DNA of 64,000 nucleotides. Origin: Irpex lacteus (Eukaryota > Basidiomycota > Agaricomycetes > Polyporales > Irpicaceae). Below are positions 24,804-36,255 of this stretch, in pieces. Both the position numbers and the translations under genes were made by a program. Every line of letters starts with the position of its first letter. Position 1 is the stretch's first letter. The notes under the pieces are model-generated. The model made no database searches, was not told the DNA's origin, and saw only the letters and a list, made by a program, of their open reading frames with translations. The DNA is taken from positions 248,001-312,000 of the forward strand of contig MQVO02000016.1 in the NCBI GenBank assembly GCA_001986395.2, written 5' to 3'.

Positions 24804-27380
24804 TCATAACGTTACGGCTTCATCGTCCCAGCCATCGAAGTACGCTCCAATCCCTTTTTCTAAGGCATCCTTGACAAGCCACTCTGCATGAGTCGATGCC
24901 CTCTCTGGGCAAAACAGGTAAACTTCAATATGGGGCAGCGAACCGGGCCAACGATCGATGCAGTCGCGATCAGTGGGTCGGGTGATGCCATGTCTACGTA
25001 TCAGTCATACATAGTGTCAGACTTGATCACTGTGATCCTATATTCTACTCACATTTCTTCGAGATGCTGGACGACGACGTCCTTCGTTGTTAGATCGAGA
25101 TCATCGCAACGGCTGCACTGGTAGCCAGATCTCGGCCCCCTTTCATCCCGAGCTTCTGCTATAGCTTCCAAGGGCTTTGCAGCAGAGGTTTCGGCTTCCG
25201 TTGCCCTCCTGTAATTGTACAACCGCCCTTTGTAGGCATGGAGCAGCTATATGGTGATATAGGAATTTAGTTCAGCACTACTACACTGTCAAGCACCATG
25301 CTCACCGCGACACGCCAGCTTGTAACGGTACTGTAGTACTGGTTACCGAGTTGTACAATCCTAACATTTGCGTTGTCAATGTCATCGACGGTAGCCTTTT
25401 TAGGATCAAGCCCCGCTTTTTCGATCAATTCTGCAGCGGCTTTGATTCCTTGGCTGTACTTCCACCACGCAGACTCCGAAACATGTTGCCCCCGCGCGTA
25501 CCACGCCCATTCTGAGAAATTACTATACACCTCTTTTGACATAGTTCCTGGTGGACCGTTTCCGGTTCTGTGTTCCCCTGGACATATATGATGGAGAACG
25601 GAGTCGAAATTAAGAATGCGGGAACAGCAAGAGCATGAGTACCACATAACAGCCGCCAGGTTGTAAGGATCAGTCTCTGCGTTGAGGCCAAGTAGGTCCA
25701 CTATGAAGGCTCTGAATTCCTCGCGGAGCTGTTCTTCACGGTTTTTGACGTAAACTGGAACAGACTCGCTAAGAACACGCCCAAGCTCTTGCACGTCAAA
25801 TCCGTCATATAGTGGATCGATGACCTGAGCGACTTCCGGGAGGCGATAGACGATTTCCGCTGTACAAGGTCGGTGTCCACGAAGAGTCGAGACCACTTCT
25901 TTGACGAGCCGGTCCATCTCGCCAAGTCTCTGCAACGTGGTCGCTTTGCGAGCGGCCTTCAAGCGTAGTTCTCTCACATTTTTAATGAAACGAAGTATCT
26001 TGTCTTTCATATTGTTCCAGCCTAAAAAGGAGAGCGTCGGCGTCTCGGACCTGATATTCGTGACAATGACTTACTCTTCTCAGTTAGGCGTTGGGTTTTG
26101 CGCACTTCGGGCATCATGATGAACTGACGACGTTCGTCGCCGCGATATTCGTTGAGTAGGTAATCGATGTCTTCTCCATGGCCCGCTTCCTTAAGTCGTG
26201 CAACAATTCTGAAGAGGTCATGAGAAACTATCAATATGAGAGCCGTCATACGCGAGCAGCACGTACGCGCTCCGCCTAGCGTCTCGCTGGTTCTCAAGTT
26301 CATTGGTTCGAGAATCTCTCAACATGCGAAGAAACTTTGCTAACTCATTCTTGCCCTGTACAAAGCTCAGTGAATTGATACATGAGTATGAGGAGTTTAC
26401 TTACATATTCGCGGGTATGTATGAGCACCTTTCGCTTCCAAAGAAACTCGCGCCGGTTGCTAGCGGATGTCTTGTTCAGGTTCTCGAGGAACTCATCCAG
26501 CTCCGGTCCATAGAACAGGGGTTGTTCAGGTTCTTAGAAATGTTGTTGGTCACCGCAAAGGAATCCGCGTGTACGTAATGATGCTCACCATCCCACTTGT
26601 CGAGATATCTGATAGGTGGCACAAGTTCGGTAAGCTCATAAGGCTTAATCATGTCTCTGGAATGTGCGTCAAGCATTTTGTACACCTCACTGCATAATGG
26701 TTAGTAGGTACCAGAGGAACAGCCGGTAGATATTCGTGACGCACTGGGCCTTGCGACATTCATCGCAGAGACGCACTCGGGATAGCCAATAAACGTCCTT
26801 GCAGTTCTTTTTCGCGCAGGCCTAAGGAGGACATCAGTAATAGTAGAAATTCCCGTCTGAGCCCTTCGACTTACATGGCAGTGTGTTCCAAACATAAGGT
26901 CAACGTATGCAGGCTCGCTCAAATCCTTAGGGCAGGCCGGAAGGTTGGGAAAGCTGGAGATTGCAGTCTTCCATATAGACGCGGAGTTGCGATTCAAGAA
27001 GAATTTACGCAAATCCTTCGATGCCCGTGAGAGGTTCAGGATATCCTTGGGCTGAAGGTATGCACAAATCTGAACAGACTCGGTCAATACTGCATACTTT
27101 TTGCAGCAAATGCTTACCAGGGACTGACCTCCAAAATCACATCCAGCGGCATGTCCAGCATTTGACGCAGTTTGCCAGCTCTTCGGGGTCTTGCGCGAGC
27201 ACTGGTAGTTTTCTTGCGTACCAATCTCTTTGGGCGAGGTTCCGCAAAATCACTGGCATCTGAAGAGGGTACGTCCGTGTCTGAATCATAAGTTACATCG
27301 TGACTGTCATCGTCACGTTGCTCCCCAACATTATTGGTAGCCCCGCGTGAAATTTTGACTCGTTTTGATCTTCGTGGCAT
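24804..27380 (-). CDS. F-box protein with cysteine-rich region (tandem copy 1)
   Basis: Basidiomycete F-box protein, presumably a substrate adaptor of an SCF ubiquitin ligase. It starts MPRRSKRVKISRG (ATG 27380), chosen because the neighbouring paralogue begins MSRRSERVK. After an acidic, basic-ended N-terminus comes the F-box: LRQMLDMPLDVILE in exon 1, then ICAYLQPKDILNLSRASKDL in exon 2. Next are a tryptophan-containing segment (SIWKTAISSF), LPACPKDLSEPAYVDLMFG, and cysteine clusters (CKDVYWLSRVRLCDECRKAQ). The large 3' exon (about 25310-26010) has LQRLGEMDRLVKEVVSTL and MWYSCSCCSRILNF. The end, recovered by splicing, carries SGYQCSRCDDLDL and GIGAYFDGWDDEAVTL before the stop at 24804-24806. 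Around nine introns. No disruption seen. The paired CxxC motifs may bind zinc; that is inference. Confidence 0.8.
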
Positions 27381-27807
27381 GTTACAGGAAAGCCACTGGT
27401 GCACAGACAATAACAACGTCGCTGGAAGTAGGAGGAAGTAGGAGCGAAAGAGTCCAGTTAGGTCCAGTTGCTAACCGAGTCCACGATGCCGTCATAGACG
27501 AGACAAACACATCAAAACATTGAGCGAGTTGAGCGCTCGCTCGAACCGAGGTTTACTTAAGTCAAAACTCCACCAGTTCGAGAGCTGGTGCCGACTGGAC
27601 CATAATGGTCCTTCCAGGGAGCTATATTAGCAGTTTGAAACTTCAATGCAGCATTGAGATGTATGCGGACCAAAATAATCAAGTGTTAGAGAAAACGCAA
27701 TCACGTCGTCCTTCAAAAGAGTGATACTGATGTAGACTGCGAACTAGCTGATGATCCTGACCACATATAAGAATCATGTCAAATTCGTATTCAGGCGTGT
27801 ATCCCCC
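27381..27807. promoter_or_regulatory. Spacer between tandem F-box genes, presumed promoter of copy 1
   Basis: About 430 bp separates the start of copy 1 from the stop of copy 2. It contains a perfect 15-base palindrome GGACCATAATGGTCC at 27597-27611 and, just before it, an imperfect hairpin around CCAGTTCGAGAGCTGG. I see no TATA box. Binding of a factor is not shown. Confidence 0.35.
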
Positions 27808-30411
27808 TCACGACAGCGTTGTCTCATCCTTCCAATCACTGAAGTATGCTCCAATGCCTGTTTCGAAGGCGCTCTTAACCCACGGTGTATCCTCGTACTG
27901 CAAGGTCTTCTCTTTGCAGAACAGATGGACCTTGAAGAGAGGCGCTGAATCAGGTAGATGATCCACACAATCCGCAGGAGAGGGTTTAGCGATGCCATGA
28001 CTAGATTTGTAGGGACCAGTATCAGTATAATCGGTTTCCCACGACGATGCTCTATACTTACGTTTCTTGTAGATGTTTGTGAACAACTTCTCGAGCCACG
28101 ATATCTAATTCGTCGCAATGGCCACACCGGTACGCGACTCGTTTCGCATCTTCCTCCAGAATCTGGGCTTCCCTTACAGCCTCTAATGGTTTCGCAGCAG
28201 AGACTTCGGTCTCTGTGGACCGCCTGAACCGCGACGTCCAAGAATTGAAGGTGAGTCTCAGCTACGCAATGATAATCCTCAGCGCTGATTTTTACCATCA
28301 TACACAACAGAACCATACTTACCGCAGAACGCCAATCCATCACGCTAACGTAGTATTCTTCCCCAAGCTGGGTAACCCTGATATCGGCGCTATCTACGTC
28401 TTTGACGGTCGTGGTCTTAGGATCAAAGCCGAGTTCTTTGATAAGGTACTCCGCCTTCCGATATCCAGACTGGTACAATTGCCATCGATGTTCCAGAACG
28501 TATTGCCGCGTGTACGCCATCCAATTCAGGGTTATAAAGCGAACCTCTTCTGACACGACTCCTTCAAGTTCGGGTCGTCCTATGGCCCTGGAGTCGACCA
28601 GACATTTATGGTACAGAGCACCATCGAGGTTGAGAGCCTGAGAGCAAACCGCGCATTTGTACCACATGACAGCCGCCAGGGACAAAGGATCAAAGGAAGT
28701 AGATCGCTCGAGGCCAAGGCACTCCGTTACGTAGGCTCTTAACGACTTTTGCCTATGTGTTCTATGGTCCTTCAGATACTTTGGCACTGACTCGCGCAGA
28801 ACAAGTTCAAGCGCGTGAGCATCGAATTGCTCGTGGTTTGGGTCCACCATTTGCGCAACTTCGGAAATTCCGAGAACAACCTCTCCGGCGCTTGGTCCCC
28901 TTTCGTAGAGGGTCGAGGCGATTTCTTTGACGAGCCGTTCTACCACGCCAAGCCTCTGTAGCGTAGTAGCCTTCCGAACCACATCCAAACGAATGTCTCT
29001 GATGTTCTCGATGAAGTCGATCATCCGTCCTTGGATGTTATTCCAACCTAAACAAAGGATGTAAATCTCCTCAAGCGCATAGAAGCGGACGGCATACCCT
29101 TGGCGGTGAGAGGTTGAGTTTTGCGAACCTCTGGCATTGTATTGAATTGATATAAATTTTGGAAGTTTCGACGTTCAAACAGATACTCGACCTCTTCCTC
29201 GTATCCTGCTTCCTTCAATCGAGCAAGAATTCTATAGACCATATGAGACACATAATAATGAAGAATGTCGAGCAACATACTGATCTCGCCTCTCAATCCG
29301 CTGCTCTTCGAGTTCATCTGCGCGGGAAGTCTTCAATTGATAGAGAAAACGTAAAATTTGATCCTTGCCCTGCACAGAGATCAGCAAACAGACATACGCG
29401 GCCTTGTTAAGTATACGTAATGTGCTCACCGTCGTGCGAGATTCTACTAGTCTCTTCCGCTCGCTAAGGAAGCCTTTTCGTTTACTGATGGGTGTTTTCT
29501 TCAGCTTGTCGAGGAACTCCTTCAGGTCTGGTACGTAGAAAAGAGGGTGTTCTGATATAGCATCACAGCGTTAGCTACTAAAATCCAGAGGTAGAATGTC
29601 CCGGTGTGTGCTTACTATCACTGCAATAGAGGTATCTTATGACTGGCACAAGCTCGGTGAGCTTGTAAGGCTGTATCATCTTCATGACATGGTCGTCGAC
29701 ATAAGGATAAGAATCGTACGCCTCGCTGGACGAGAGGGTTAGTGAATACCCCTATAACAGACGAAACCCGCACTTTTTCTTGCGGCATTTATCGCAAAGC
29801 CGTATTCGAGATAGCCAATAGATGTCTTTGGTCCTTTTCATGCAGATCTGACAGAAACAGTAAGCCTTGCAGAAGTGCGCTGTCGAAGGTACCGACGTAC
29901 ATGACAATGCTCGCTAAATACCAGATTGACATATGCTGGTATGCTGAGGTCATCAGGGCAAGGCGGGAGGGCAGGAAGGTTGTCGAGCGCAGCCTTCCAG
30001 ATGGACGCAGAGTTACGGCTCATGAAGAACTTCCGGAGATCTTTCGACGCCCTAGAAATGCTGAGAACATCCTTCGGATGTAGATACGAGCAAATCTATA
30101 TGAATGGGTCAACATTGCGTACTGTGTTTCAGCCGGAACCGTAGAAGGTGCCGTACCTCCAATACAACATCCAATGGCATGTCAAGCATCTGACGCAACT
30201 TCCCTGCTCTTCGAGATAATCCCCGAGCAGTGTTTCTACGTGCTACCTTCTTGATAGGACTTTCTCTAATCTCATTCAAGTTCGCCGATAACGTGCCATT
30301 ATCCGACCCAGTAACTTTGGTATCGCGAGGTTCAGTTTCTGCGGCTTGGCTAGTTATTGTAGTCGTAGCTTTCTCTTGTAACCGTTTAACTCGTTCAGAT
30401 CTTCGTGACAT
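27808..30411 (-). CDS. F-box protein with cysteine-rich region (tandem copy 2)
   Basis: Tandem paralogue of the preceding F-box gene with the same exon plan, length and orientation. It starts MSRRSERVKRLQEKA (ATG 30411) after in-frame upstream codons that lack homology to copy 1. F-box: LRQMLDMPLDVVLE, then ICSYLHPKDVLSI and FFMSRNSASIWKAAL. Cysteine cluster: CMKRTKDIYWLSRIRLCDKC. The large exon (about 28335-29024) carries LQRLGVVERLVKEIASTLYE and MWYKCAVCSQALNLDGALY. The C-terminus ends GIGAYFSDWKDETTLS, stop at 27808-27810. The presence of every conserved block and clean introns argues that both copies are functional. Divergence between them is substantial, so the duplication is not recent. 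SCF adaptor role is from the family, not shown here. Confidence 0.8.
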
Positions 30412-30774
30412 GATGTGAGAATCTGAAGCAGACGAGATAGTAGCAACTTGAAGCAAGTAACACTGGCAGAAGCCACCGGTCGCGCGCGGTTCATTTAGGG
30501 GATACAGGCGCCCAAGCATCGCGTCTGTGTCACGTGTGCGTGTACTGGCCACTTGTCAGTTGAGTATCTCGCTCGACTTCCCTGGCTGCCTTTACTCAAC
30601 AAGATATCTCTCGTAGCCTATGACTAGCCACCACGACAATAAAGAGGTGAAGGAACATCTCAAACATTGTAATATTATTCTTCTCCAGGCTACTACTATA
30701 GTAAATACTGAAGCCGTACTGCGGCCACTGTGAATTGTAGGATGCTCGTATCTCAACAGCATTCATAGAGAAGG

Positions 30775-32046
30775 CTATAGAACGTCGGATGAGTCTCCAT
30801 CAGAGACCTGTAATTGTGCCGAAGGGTGGGGTGCGATCAGCTGTGAGGGATGGAGATGTGTGGGAAATGCCGAATGGTCACGACGAGATGGGTGAGCACG
30901 CGTTGCTGAACGATCAACTCGTTTGCGCCGATACTCTGCCTCTGGTCCAGGTATGGATGGCTGTAGAGGGGTCCTCGTCCTCGATCTCCCACGATTATTC
31001 CCTTCGTCAACGGCAGGACGGTCACGGCTACGGCAACGGCCGCGAACTTTCATAGCTGCGGCGTGGCGTGATATTGCTGGTAACTCGTCTTCATCCGAAC
31101 AGTCGACGTCCATGGCGGTTGTCGCAGAGGATGAGGAAGAGCGTGAAGAGATGGACTCCGAAGACGTCATAGACATGACACTAGAGGCGCGCGAGCCAGA
31201 CATTGAGTTTGCATATCTCCCTGGGGCGACTGTACGGCCTCGTACGTCCATAGCAGTTGCTCCAGAAGTCCATGAGTCAGGGGAGTATTGGTCAAGACGG
31301 TCATCTTTGTGATCTGGTTCATCGAGCTCCATGGGGCTGCTATCCGTCTCTGTACCTTCCGTAACTTTGTCAGTCGGAGGATTTTCAGCTTCGTTGAAGA
31401 GTTTGTATAGTTCCATCTTCTCTTCAGACGTCAGCCTGTGATTTGGTGGATAGCCAAGGTGCATTTTCTTGTAGTGCAGTTGCATGGTGTCCATACGCTC
31501 GCCGGAAGCTCTGGAATGAACTAAGTTACTATCATTACTGACAGATACGAACAGGTCAGCTTACGTCCAAATGCATCCCTTTACAGGGCAGTCAAGCATG
31601 TTTCTTAAACATGCTGGTTCGACGCAAAGTATTTTCGCGATGGCACGAAGATGTCGGTCCGTCGTAGGGTGCCTATCCATGAGTCTATTCATATGTTTCC
31701 CCGCGAACGCCTTCTCACATACGAAACAGTAGACAAACTACGTAGCACAGTGATTAATGCATCTCCACGTCAACATAAATGAAGGACTCACGTCATTACC
31801 ATCATCTCCATGAATCCAACATGGATCGAAGACGCTTGGATCGACAGTAGGAAGCCTATTCGCGCATGCTTCGGCCACCCTCGTTGCGACGCTGGTTCCA
31901 TTCTTGAACGTAAACTCAAGTACAGGCGAGTTGAAGAGTTCCTTGGCGAGGTCCCGTGCGTGTACGAACTCCGCGCGGGCGTTACGAAGCGTTGGTGAAG
32001 CAAGGATCTTGCGCCATACGGCGGATGTTTCTGGCTGAGCGGGCAT
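30775..32046 (-). CDS. Double zinc-finger family protein I
   Basis: Member of a family with three copies here (I, J at 33120-34934, K at 40981-42346). Exons 31792-32046, 31565-31737 and 30775-31510. The N-terminal domain ends GTSVATRVAEACANRLP and VDPSVFDPCWI. It runs into a finger-like motif YCFVC with histidines in DRHPTTDRH (C-X2-C-X15-H-X5-H). A second motif spans the exon 2/3 junction: CPVKGC then HYKKMH (C-X4-C-X14-H-X4-H). The C-terminal 200 residues are disordered: rich in Ser, Asp and Arg, with repeats of AMDV and an RSRTRTPLQ-like stretch. The design suits a nuclear DNA- or RNA-binding protein; that is inference. I do not recognise a named family. A TATA-like box lies 86-93 bp upstream. 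Confidence 0.75.
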
Positions 32047-32131
32047 AGTTGGATTACACAAGCAGGTAGGGTGAGTGGTTGCAGTGGAGTGAGAGGAGGA
32101 TGTATACTGAATAACGATTCCGAGTGGCCAC

Positions 32132-32139
32132 TTTTTATA
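32132..32139 (-). promoter_or_regulatory. TATA-like box of zinc-finger gene I
   Basis: Read on the minus strand this is TATAAAAA, 86-93 bp before the ATG at 32046. Further upstream are several GGCCAAT-type CCAAT motifs (around 32190 and 32215), including the palindrome GGCCATTAATGGCC, an arrangement similar to that before gene K. Confidence 0.5.
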
Positions 32140-32696
32140 GCTTTTTCGTATCAGCTCGCGACGCAGGAATAAGGTTGTAGGCCATTAATGGCCAATATGT
32201 CCTCATGTTTGATGGGCCAATGCACCATGAAGGGCCATATCTAGACGGCTGTCAACAGCACTATTGGGCCTTCCAGATGTGATGGGCCAGAGACCACGAG
32301 GGACGATTCGAAGCTGGTGGCCAAGTTTGGCCCTTGAAGAAACTTCAAGACCGAGAGTAGTGAGGGTTGCGGGCCACAGAGACCACAGAATCAGAGACCG
32401 CAGATGAAGCACGCGAGACTACCAGTAGGCTCAAACATAACATTCGTGACACAAAGGCAGGCAGACAGAGTTATACTTGTGCACAGTGGATGGTGGTGGT
32501 AACAGAGACGATACAGCACGAGGTTGGAGGCATCGGGCGAGCGCGGAGAGACGGGCGTTACTGCTACTTTCTACATTGGGCAATGGTCGTACACTCGACG
32601 CCTTGATGAATATGACGTCACCTCTGCAAGTGGCCTAGTTTTCGTGACAGCAACGCATGAGACATATAAGTAAACTCTAATTCTGAATCAAAAATA

Positions 32697-32961
32697 CTGT
32701 ATAAATCAGAGCATAGCGGACGGGCTTGTGACGCGTGACCAAAAGTTTGTTAGCGGATGAGCGGACGAGGATGGAGCGGGACGTGACACCCATCTGCTAG
32801 TGGACCAGCCCTTGCCCCGCAGGGCCGCAAAATTCGAGTTCAACTGGAGTTTCGACGGTCACAAGCGGACGAGCCAGTCATGACGCGTGACAACTTGTGT
32901 ATAGCGGAGGGGACAGAGGGTGTGTGACGCGTGACCGTCCGCTATGATGTGATTTATACAG
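32697..32961. mobile_element. TA-flanked MITE, Tc1/mariner-like
   Basis: A 265-bp non-coding element with imperfect terminal inverted repeats. The left end reads CTGTATAAATCAGAGCATAG and the right end is its near-perfect reverse complement, with two mismatches in the first 27 bases. Both sides are flanked by TA (32695-32696 and 32962-32963), the target duplication expected of the Tc1/mariner group. Inside, TGACGCGTGAC occurs three times and GCGGAC several times, so the interior is itself repetitive. It lies 158 bp beyond the stop of zinc-finger gene J. A 3-bp TWA-type duplication (PIF/Harbinger) is less well supported. Confidence 0.65.
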
Positions 32962-33119
32962 TACCAATTCTTTGCTAATACTGGATTATAGAAATCATAA
33001 TCACGGTGGTACTTGCGATTCTCCGGCTGAATGCTGCCCACGACCTCGTAACTAGGCCGTGGCACTGCCCCCAAATCGGCAGAGCACCAGAACGGGTGAT
33101 CCTATTCTCGGGAAGTAAG

Positions 33120-34934
33120 CTAGAATTGTGTCTCTGGGTAGTATTCATATGACTCCATCTCAGCCTGAATATAAGCCTGAGTGAGATGAGGAATCAGGGA
33201 GGCTGGCGGAGAGGGGTTGAGAAGCACTCCGCGAGTAATCTCAATCTCAGGCACTAGGGGCGAGCTACTCTCGACAGACATCATCGAGTCTGTTCTCGAG
33301 AGAGATTGTGAGAACATCGTCTGAGACATCGATGACACCGAGGATGTGTGAATGACTGGGACAGGTCTGGTAAAGAGCCGACTTGGAGGAGGTGCAATAG
33401 ACGGGTCTGCCTGGATGGACGTGTGAGTCTGTCCTTGTTCATTGGGGACGTGTAAAGTGTCGGGATGTGCATCGTGATCATCGTGTAAGTCTTGTGTGTG
33501 TTGGTGCGAGTTATCTTCAGGCTCTGGAGGGAAGAATAACGAGTAGGAGAGGCCTAGCATACTCCTGAGTTCTTCGTCAAGTTCCTCGACATAACGGATG
33601 AAATCTTGGAGCGAGCCTGCCTGAGTACTCGGTGTATTTGGAGTTATACTAGGCGAAGGGACGTTGGGCACGGTGGGGTGTGCGCGTTGCTCTTCCTGAT
33701 TGCGACTATTAGCCAATGACTGTAAAGTACGCCTGATTATTGCGGGGGTGGGTTGCGGGGCATGTATGATCAAGCCTTGGTCAGCACTGCGAGCTTGAAT
33801 AGGTGCCTCGGTCGGCAAACATCCTTGATCCAAGCTGCGTATCCGCTTCTGTTTGTGTTGATCGTTCCTTCCATCCGTAACAGATCTATCAGATGGCATG
33901 CGCACCCGCTTGCAGGCTAGACCCTGAGTTGTAATCGGCACCTCCTTTGACGAGTCAGAGTTGTGACCACTGAAGCCGTTCGTATCGCTAGACTCGGAGC
34001 CATCTGGAGAAGCACTCTTCTTCGTGACCAGTGAAGGTGGGTGAGGAGATAATTGTTTGCGAGTCTGCATCCGAGTTGCAAGTGGCACTTCCTCTGACGA
34101 GTCGGAGCTGCAGCTACTGGAGTTGTGCGTATCCACAGGCGCGTCACCGTCTAGCGCAAGGTCGTCCTCTGTGAACGGCGAAGGCGGGGGAGGTGATAGC
34201 GAGCTGGAGCAACTTTCTCTCTCATCGGTAGATGTATCAGACCAGCCTTGCAGAGATGCATCTTCGACATCTGCACCCTCTCCTGAGTAAGAGTGGATGT
34301 ACGGGTCGGGAAGAGTTGCGATAGCAGGTACGTCTAGATCTTCAACACCGTCTTCCGTATCCGAGTCGCCCGCCAACTGATCTACTTCATCATCCGTATC
34401 CTCATCATCCTCCGAGTGTTTGACGTCGTTCTCGTCCACGCTGCACAGACACTGGTAAGTGACATTGAGCAGCTCGGCAAGTTTCTTGAGATGCTTTTCT
34501 GTCGTAGGATGGCCAGCTCGCCAAGATGTGTCGGTGTCAATTCCTGAACACACATCGTTACAGACAAAGCAGCAGACTGCCTGTATGACATGTGGTGATC
34601 AGGAGTTTGTATCCACCTAGGTACTATGAACACTCACATAATGTCCATTTTCACCCTTAATCCTCCAAACATCGAAGATATGTGGATCCACGCCGGGGAA
34701 CCTGCGGCGGCAGGCCTCAGCTACCCTTTCACCGAGGGTCATTGCGTGCGCGAACTTGAGATGAAGCGGCTTCTTGCTTGCAAATCCTCGAGCCAGTGTT
34801 TGGACCTGTTCAAGGATGTCATGCGCATCAACCACGTATTTGCCCTTCTCTTTGTCCATGCCTAGCACAGACTCTCCTGAGTCCTGGCGGACGTGGTCAT
34901 CAGAGCCCCATCGTGCAGATACGTCGGCTGGCAT
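33120..34934 (-). CDS. Zinc-finger family protein J, second finger lost
   Basis: Paralogue of I and K. Exons 34638-34934 and 33120-34580. The N-terminal domain matches I: LHLKFAHAMTLGERVAEACR, RRFPGVDPHIFDVWRIKG. The first motif is kept: CCFVC with GHPTTEKH (C-X2-C-X16-H-X5-H). Where I and K carry the second motif, this protein instead has LCSVDENDVKHSEDDEDTDD, an acidic run without the cysteine pair or HYKxMH. The remaining 400 residues are disordered, rich in Ser, Pro, Asp and Gln, with two similar S/D-E-V-P-(L/I)-A/T-T segments (around 33940 and 34090) from internal duplication. The ORF is intact, so loss of the second finger looks like a stable change, not decay. A nuclear role is inferred from the family only. 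Confidence 0.72.
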
Positions 34935-35544
34935 GGTATATGTCTATGCGTTGGGTGAAGGAGAAGTAGATCGAGAGAAAGTAATGCGACTTTGGCGGGA
35001 GAGGTTTGGTAGCGGTAGATGACCGGACTAGAATACGGCGCAGGAGTAATGTCGATGTGGCATTGTAACTTATATACTTATATTTCCAAAGCTACAAAGA
35101 AGAACACAGGACGGTATGCATTGTGTGACTGGAGTGCTCATTGACAACTTTGTTTGGTATGTTGTCACGGTAGTGAGTGGCTGAAGGCCGAAAACGAGTG
35201 GCCGAGAACAAAGCTCCGTCGCTGTAAGCACTAGGCTATGCAGATAAATATGGGTTGCATACCTAATACCAGACTGACATCTGCGTCCATTCCGCTGCAG
35301 TTGTGTAGTAGTAGGCCCTAGAGGATGAACCACCGAAGTCCGAGTCGCCGGTGGGCACCTGAACAAGGTTTGATGCGCCTGTACTTAATTGGGCAAGAGT
35401 GCTCACGGAAACTCCCGCATTGGTTACGTAGCGCCCTCGGCATCCCTGACAACCTCCGAGCACATGGACTGTGGCCCTCAAATATAACAACGTGCATCCT
35501 GGTAAGCATCGGCTCTCTAATCGAGTTGAACTTACGCCATTACC
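34935..35544. other. Intergenic region between divergent genes J and L
   Basis: About 600 bp that should contain both promoters. No open frame of interest. AT-rich tracts around 35068-35095 (tatatacttatatttcc) may serve as core promoter for J, but they lie about 140 bp upstream. Confidence 0.35.
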
Positions 35545-36255
35545 ATGATGTTGACTTCACCTCTTGGCACAACAGCGCTCTCCGCCTCTCGCTCGCGCCT
35601 TGTAAATGGCAACCTTGCCACTCGTCGCGTCGCGCACCTTTGTAACTGTCGACGCCACCAAACGACCAATGCACGGAATGGCCCAATCATAGGCAATACT
35701 TCAAGACAAGGTGGTGGTAGCGTAGGAAGCCACCTCGCAGCAGCTTTCGGTGGCGGGGTAGTGGTGCTTCTAGCAGGTATGTTGTTGATGTATTTCATGA
35801 AACATGCCCTACATTCTCATTGTGTCCTCTTCGAACCCTAGCATACGGCTATTACCACTTTTCTGGCGCGAAGAAAGCTGTTGACTCGGCGAAGGCGGCA
35901 CAAGCCCGCCTCCGAGAAACCAAGACCAATATTGTCGAGAAAGCACAGATGAAGAAGCAGCAGTTGTTGAACGCAGTGTCCCGCGGTGACGAGGTAAGGG
36001 TTTTGACTTTGTAGTCATATTAGGACATAACTAACATTGACACAGATACCGAAGGAGGTTGACGTTGATGTTGACGATCAAGAGGCTCTCGCTGAGCTCT
36101 CCAAAAACAAACTCGACAACGCAAAACATGTGGCCCAAGAGGCTTCGCGTGAGCTCCTAGGTGCACTACGAGCCCGGGCAAAGGAAAGGAAGGTGTCAGG
36201 TGCAGGGCCGGACCCAGACGTCTCGGAAACGGGGTCGCACTCAAATAGTCCATGA
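35545..36255 (+). CDS. Small membrane protein, possibly mitochondrial
   Basis: Three exons, in frame through two GT-AG introns (about 35782-35841 and 35995-36045), giving roughly 195 residues. The N-terminus (MMLTSPLGTTALSASRSRL) is rich in Ser, Arg and Ala and lacks acidic residues, as in mitochondrial presequences. A glycine-rich hydrophobic segment follows (AAAFGGGVVVLLAAYGYYHF, spanning the first intron). The rest is a charged helical region with heptad-like character: AKKAVDSAKAAQARLRETK, then a second helix after the second intron, DNAKHVAQEASRELLGALRA, ending VSETGSHSNSP. So it is likely a single-pass inner- or outer-membrane protein with a coiled-coil tail. Family not recognised. The start is the first of two adjacent ATGs. 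Confidence 0.65.
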
